A DNA stretch of 22,736 nucleotides from Didymodactylos carnosus. Taxonomy: Eukaryota; Rotifera; Eurotatoria; Philodinida; Philodinidae. The DNA is taken from assembly GCA_905250885.1 (NCBI GenBank), contig CAJNOQ010002770.1, forward strand, positions 1-22,736, written 5' to 3'. Below the pieces are notes generated by a model that saw nothing but the letters and a program-made list of their open reading frames with translations, made no database searches and was not told the origin of the DNA. Of the stretch, positions 18,416 through 22,736 are shown one piece after another. Positions within the stretch are counted from its first letter, which is position 1. Each line of letters opens with the position of its first letter. Made by a program: the position numbers and the translations under genes.

Positions 18416-21400
18416 AATATCGATCGATTATGATTTAAAAGCAACACGTTCATTCAACACGTTGTCGACTCAACTGTATGCACTCTTTTATAATGATTTT
18501 ATTTTGTCTAGTCTGATCTCTATTTCAATAAAAGAAAAAAAGGTCAGATCAACGTCAAATTCAATTCAATTACTATATACAATAACGAACACTAAAAATA
18601 GACTCGTCATCTATTGTCAAAACATAGTACAACACGTTCTAATTCTATTTACTTATATTTTCAAATTTTCCACGATAATTATATTTTGTCGTCATTATTA
18701 TCTTTTAATAAAAAAACAAAAAATAAACAAAATAAAAAAAAAACAGAATAAAGTGTTGCTTTCATTCTGTTTCTTTTTTTTTCGCCTTTTTGTCAATGTC
18801 CCTTTCATTCGATCTCTTAAGATTTGATATTATACAATACGAGAAGGATGAAAAGTGAATTTTTTTTCTTTTATATAAGTAGAGAATCTGAACTAATCTT
18901 CGGTATAATACCAAATTGATACGAAGGATAAAGGAATTATACTATAGAAAATTATTAACGATAAAAATGAAACCAAAATAAAAGAACAACATCATTAAAA
19001 ATATAAATTTAAAAAAAATATTAAAATTGTGTTTGTAACTATCTAACGTAATAAATAGATGATAAGTATCATTATCATTCAACGTTTAAGGATAAACAAA
19101 AAAGAAAAAAAATGAAAACATTGATGTGACATTAGATAGTGAAGAAGAAAAAAAAAACCAAGGAAATTATCTCTTCTTTTTCTTTCAAGATGTCATGAAT
19201 AATCGATTTTATGTTTTCCGGATAATATTTAACAAAAAAAAATAAATAAATAAAAAACACCAACAACAAAGAAACGTATAATTTTGAGAATTTATAGATA
19301 AAAATGTCTTTGAACATATTTATAACCTTAATTTTTATAAAAAATGTCATATAGATTTGATAATAGTTATTAAAAATAGATATAGATAAATATATTTAAT
19401 TTTTTATAAATAATATATTTCTTATGACCTCCGATTTTTTCAACTATTATTACATTCAAACTTTTGTAAAAGAGAACTATTGTCATGATTTTCTAAAAAT
19501 GTTAAAAAACGAGAGACAAAATGAAAAATATGAATTAAAAATAGTAAACACGCACATAGAAAGAGAAAAAAAAAATGAATTAATAATTAGACGATCCACC
19601 TGGAGTTACATTTTTGAAAAAACAAAAAATAATAGATTTGTACTGCACAATTCCATAAGATCAGTATTCTATTCTACTTGCTGTTTATCTGTTTGATATT
19701 ATTGTTGTTGTTGTTGTTTTTTTGAAAAAGTTATGAATAAACCCATTTTCATCCGTTAGAGAAAATTGACTACTTTTTTTCTTTCTTTTTTTTTACTACA
19801 TAACAACAGTTCGTATTAGCGATTTTAAAATAAATTGATTTTTATGATGTTTAACATGTTATTAGTGTATGCCACTATTAATAATCAAAAAAAAAAAAAT
19901 ATGTAGTTACTAAAGAAAAAAATAAATCAAAAATCGAAATAAGAAAAATATCTAGATTAAGATAACTTATTTTTCATTTTTTTTCTAGAACAAGGTCATG
20001 TTTCTCACTACATAAATTATTTTTTTTCATACATGATGACAACAGGTATGAAAATTTAAATCGAGTTCAATGATCTGGTATAATCTCGAACACGTTGATA
20101 GTTCTTATGTAGAAGAATAAGCTTACAGATTTTATCAAATTATGTCTGAGTGGAATTGACTTTCATGACAAAACAACGCAATATTCGACTATTATCTATC
20201 CGTCAAGAGATTGTAATCATCTATCTGCAGAAGAAAAAAGGGATAATTTTAGAAGATGTATATATCTCTGACAGAGAATATGAGTATGAATTTAAAAAAA
20301 AAATGTTACTTTTATACTCTGACATTTTCAAATCATCCTGCAGTTAGTTCGCTGTTTTTTATACTATAAAAAGATTTATTTACTATCGACATGACAGAAA
20401 TGTTAAACTATTTTTTTCTATATCTCAAAATTAGATTTTTAAACTGAACGATTTGATCCACAGGTCATTTGTACGGAAATCTCGAAACATTTCATCAAAA
20501 AACAAATAAAAAAGTCTCACAATGTGATGTCGGAGAAAGAAATTGACGTTTTTTTTCTTAAACGGAAATATTTTTTCCTTCTACTAGAGTTTAACAACTA
20601 TTTCAAAATAGAATATAGTATTCTGAAAATGTTAACAATCGTTACCTTTCTCAGAGTACTTATTCAAACAAATTTATCATTGTCACATGTAAAAGAAACA
20701 AAAATTCCTAAATAAAATTTTAAATTTCTTCTTAAAGACATTGAACGATAGATAAAAAAACAAAAAAAATTCCATTTTTTTTTTTCCATCAATTTTAAGA
20801 TCTTGAGACTAGATGACATTGATCATCTTTAAAGATCGTGAATAGAGAGAAAATATTTTAAGAAAAAGAAAAATAATTATCATTCGTACAAACAACTTCA
20901 TTAAAACTTACACAAAGATTTCATGATCCAATTAATATTTGGTTTTTTTCAAATTTAAAATAAGCGGTCACTTTAAAATAAGCGTAACTGAATGAAGAAA
21001 TAAGAGAATAGAAAGTAAAGAGAGACTACAAGTCAGTTAAATATACTAAATAATTAATTTAATTTCAATGATATTAACAAAATTATATTTTCTACGTATC
21101 ATGTAACACTCTTTCCTTCTTTTATTAATGAAAATTATATTTGGAAATTTTCATTTTAAAAAAAACTATTCCAAAAGCACAAAACAAAATATAAGATTTT
21201 TCTTCTCTTTTTTTTTTTTCTTCTACAAATTGTTAGTTTAGTTACCTTATCAATTGTTTTTAGTTAATTAATTGTTTTTAGTTACCTTATCATTGATAAT
21301 GTTAGTTTAGAACATTATCAATGTTCATATATTTCTATCGTAAATAACTTAACATATTTTTCATAAATAAAAATGTTCTAATATCAAACAATTATTTTCG

Positions 21401-22736
21401 TTTCTCTTTATTTTATAATGCTTATACAAAACTGAGAACAATACATTATGATGACGCACAGGAAATAAATTTTATCTTTCATTTGATTAACTTTTTTTTG
21501 GTATTGTTTCTTTGAAAAAACAACGACGAAATATATATAAGAGAGTCATATGTGAGTGTGTGTGTCTGTGTGAAAAACATTGATCACACATTCATTTTAT
21601 AAAATTATTAGAACAAGGAGAACCTATATCCATTGGGATTAGACGAGATATCTATCTAACATAAATCCTTCGAGATTTAGTTCAGAGAATAAAAAAAAGA
21701 AAGCAAAACAGAAACTGCTTATCAGTTCTCTTTGTATGTATGTGATAATCGGTGAACGTTTTGTTGATAAATGTCAAAGAATAAGGATGATTTTCATCTT
21801 TAACAGAAATAAAAATCAGTGTAATATAAAGTCACTATATTTTACATCAAAAAAACATCATTTTCTTGTTTCCTAGAGATGTGCCACACTTTAAGATATA
21901 GATCAGAACAGAAAGAACTCACTGAAAATATTGATCTGTTACAAGTTAACAACACAACACTCATTCTTACCATTTTATAATGAAATAATTTCATTTTTTT
22001 TCCACTACATCATATAGCGGCACCATCACATACACTTTTACACCGGAAATATCATTTAGATAGAAGAAAAAAAACAAAGAGACGGAGGAGAAAATACTGT
22101 TTTTTGCTGGAAGTATAGATACAGATATACATACACAATAAAAAACATAACATAAAACATATTGATTTTCCCATTTTATAAGCAAGAAGACAAAACAATA
22201 ATCATAAATTATACAAACAGCTGACTAATCTATGTAACAAGACGTAAAGAAGAAAAATTAAAAAGAATCAAAAATGTCCATACGGTATATATGCAATGGA
22301 AAGATATATTAAACAAGATTTCAGTTGATTAACGTGACGTATCATTTGGTTTTATCCCTCCTCTCTTACATAGAAAATAAACATCTGTCATTCTAAATTT
22401 CCGATATCTTTCAAAAAAAAACTGATTTTAAAATAAAATTGTCAGCTAAAATTGATATATTGTATCGATGCACAAAATCTTGTGAAAGTGCAACAGAGAG
22501 TGTGTGTTAAATACATTTACTTCTAGTTAACTATAGTTTTCTGAATGTTAAAACAAAAAGCATATTTTTATTTTTTTTAAAGTATTTCTTACCGAATGGT
22601 GGTTTAAACAAATTTCAGAAGTTCATTAGTGTTAATGAATGATAATGAATTTTCTGTAAACACTTTTCGATTGATAAATAGGGTAATTATGGTCAATAGA
22701 GCAAAAATGACTTCGATAAACTTATTAACAACTTAT
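18416..22736. other. 4.3 kb AT-rich DNA, no gene recognised
   Basis: Long A/T tracts, TTG triplets (about 19702-19717), a TG-rich run (21551-21572) and the small repeat cluster at 21232-21323. Open frames of 60-120 codons on both strands are Lys/Ile/Phe/Asn-rich with no conserved pattern, as expected by chance at this composition. Donor-like GTAAGA sites on the minus strand at about 21970 and 22590 could belong to untranslated exons but have no supporting frame. Confidence 0.55.
21232..21323. repeat. Cluster of short direct and inverted repeats
   Basis: GTTACCTTATCA occurs at 21241 and 21281, AATTGTTTTTAGTTA at 21252 and 21270, and GTTAGTTTAG at 21232 and 21301. The cluster ends with a perfect 13-bp inverted repeat, CATTGATAATGTT (21291-21303) and AACATTATCAATG (21311-21323), with a 7-base loop. 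This looks like local slippage and duplication; no function is evident. Confidence 0.75.

Noticed and set aside
17106..20715. Several 60-120 codon frames in the AT-rich right part
   Set aside because: Phe/Ile/Lys/Asn-rich with no conserved pattern and no splice-linked neighbours; expected by chance in such DNA.
1..22736. CRISPR array, bacterial operon features or ribosome binding sites
   Set aside because: The sequence is clearly spliced eukaryotic DNA; none of the repeats has regular spacers.

Overview
This window is animal nuclear DNA: spliced, very AT-rich outside exons, with GT..AG introns that are mostly 55-67 bp long and with many fossil transposons. The compact introns, low GC and a Penelope-like element carrying a GIY-YIG nuclease fit a bdelloid rotifer best. 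That assignment is inference, and another small invertebrate is possible.

Layout, left to right. (1) 1-5471, minus strand: the first nine exons of a gene I do not recognise. It starts at 5471 and runs off the left edge; base 1 is the end of a splice acceptor, so the next exon begins just outside. Its introns hold an 8-bp-unit minisatellite (112-230), a short inverted-repeat element (870-1142) and a piggyBac-like repeat cluster ending in TTAA (about 4107-4691). (2) 5472-9590: a transposon graveyard. It contains a fragment of a repeat family (5707-5770), the 3' end of a Penelope-like element (about 5990-6567), a decayed LTR-retrotransposon-like stretch (about 6719-7588), a 423-bp foldback element (8431-8853) and a MITE with a 10-bp target duplication (9279-9536). 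(3) 9591-16366, minus strand: a complete 20-exon gene for an inactive phospholipase C-like protein (PLCL/PRIP), 1143 residues in my model, with an N-terminal phosphatase-docking motif, PH, degenerate EF-hand, X, Y, C2 and a helical C-terminal region. All exon phases close and the total is an exact multiple of three. A MITE lies in its large intron 1. (4) 16367-22736: 6.4 kb of AT-rich DNA upstream of PLCL, with a possible alternative 5' exon (about 16690-16830), another long foldback MITE (18153-18415), microsatellites and small repeats. I see no convincing gene there.

The most informative observation is the PLCL active site. The first His-Asn pair and two of the acidic ligands of real phospholipase C are kept, but the second catalytic His is Asn, one metal-ligand Asp is His, and one loop residue is missing. 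This is a different route to inactivity from the one I remember for vertebrate PRIP. The second theme is that at least five different inverted-repeat elements occupy introns and gene flanks in 23 kb. I found no tRNA, rRNA, CRISPR array or complete autonomous transposon.
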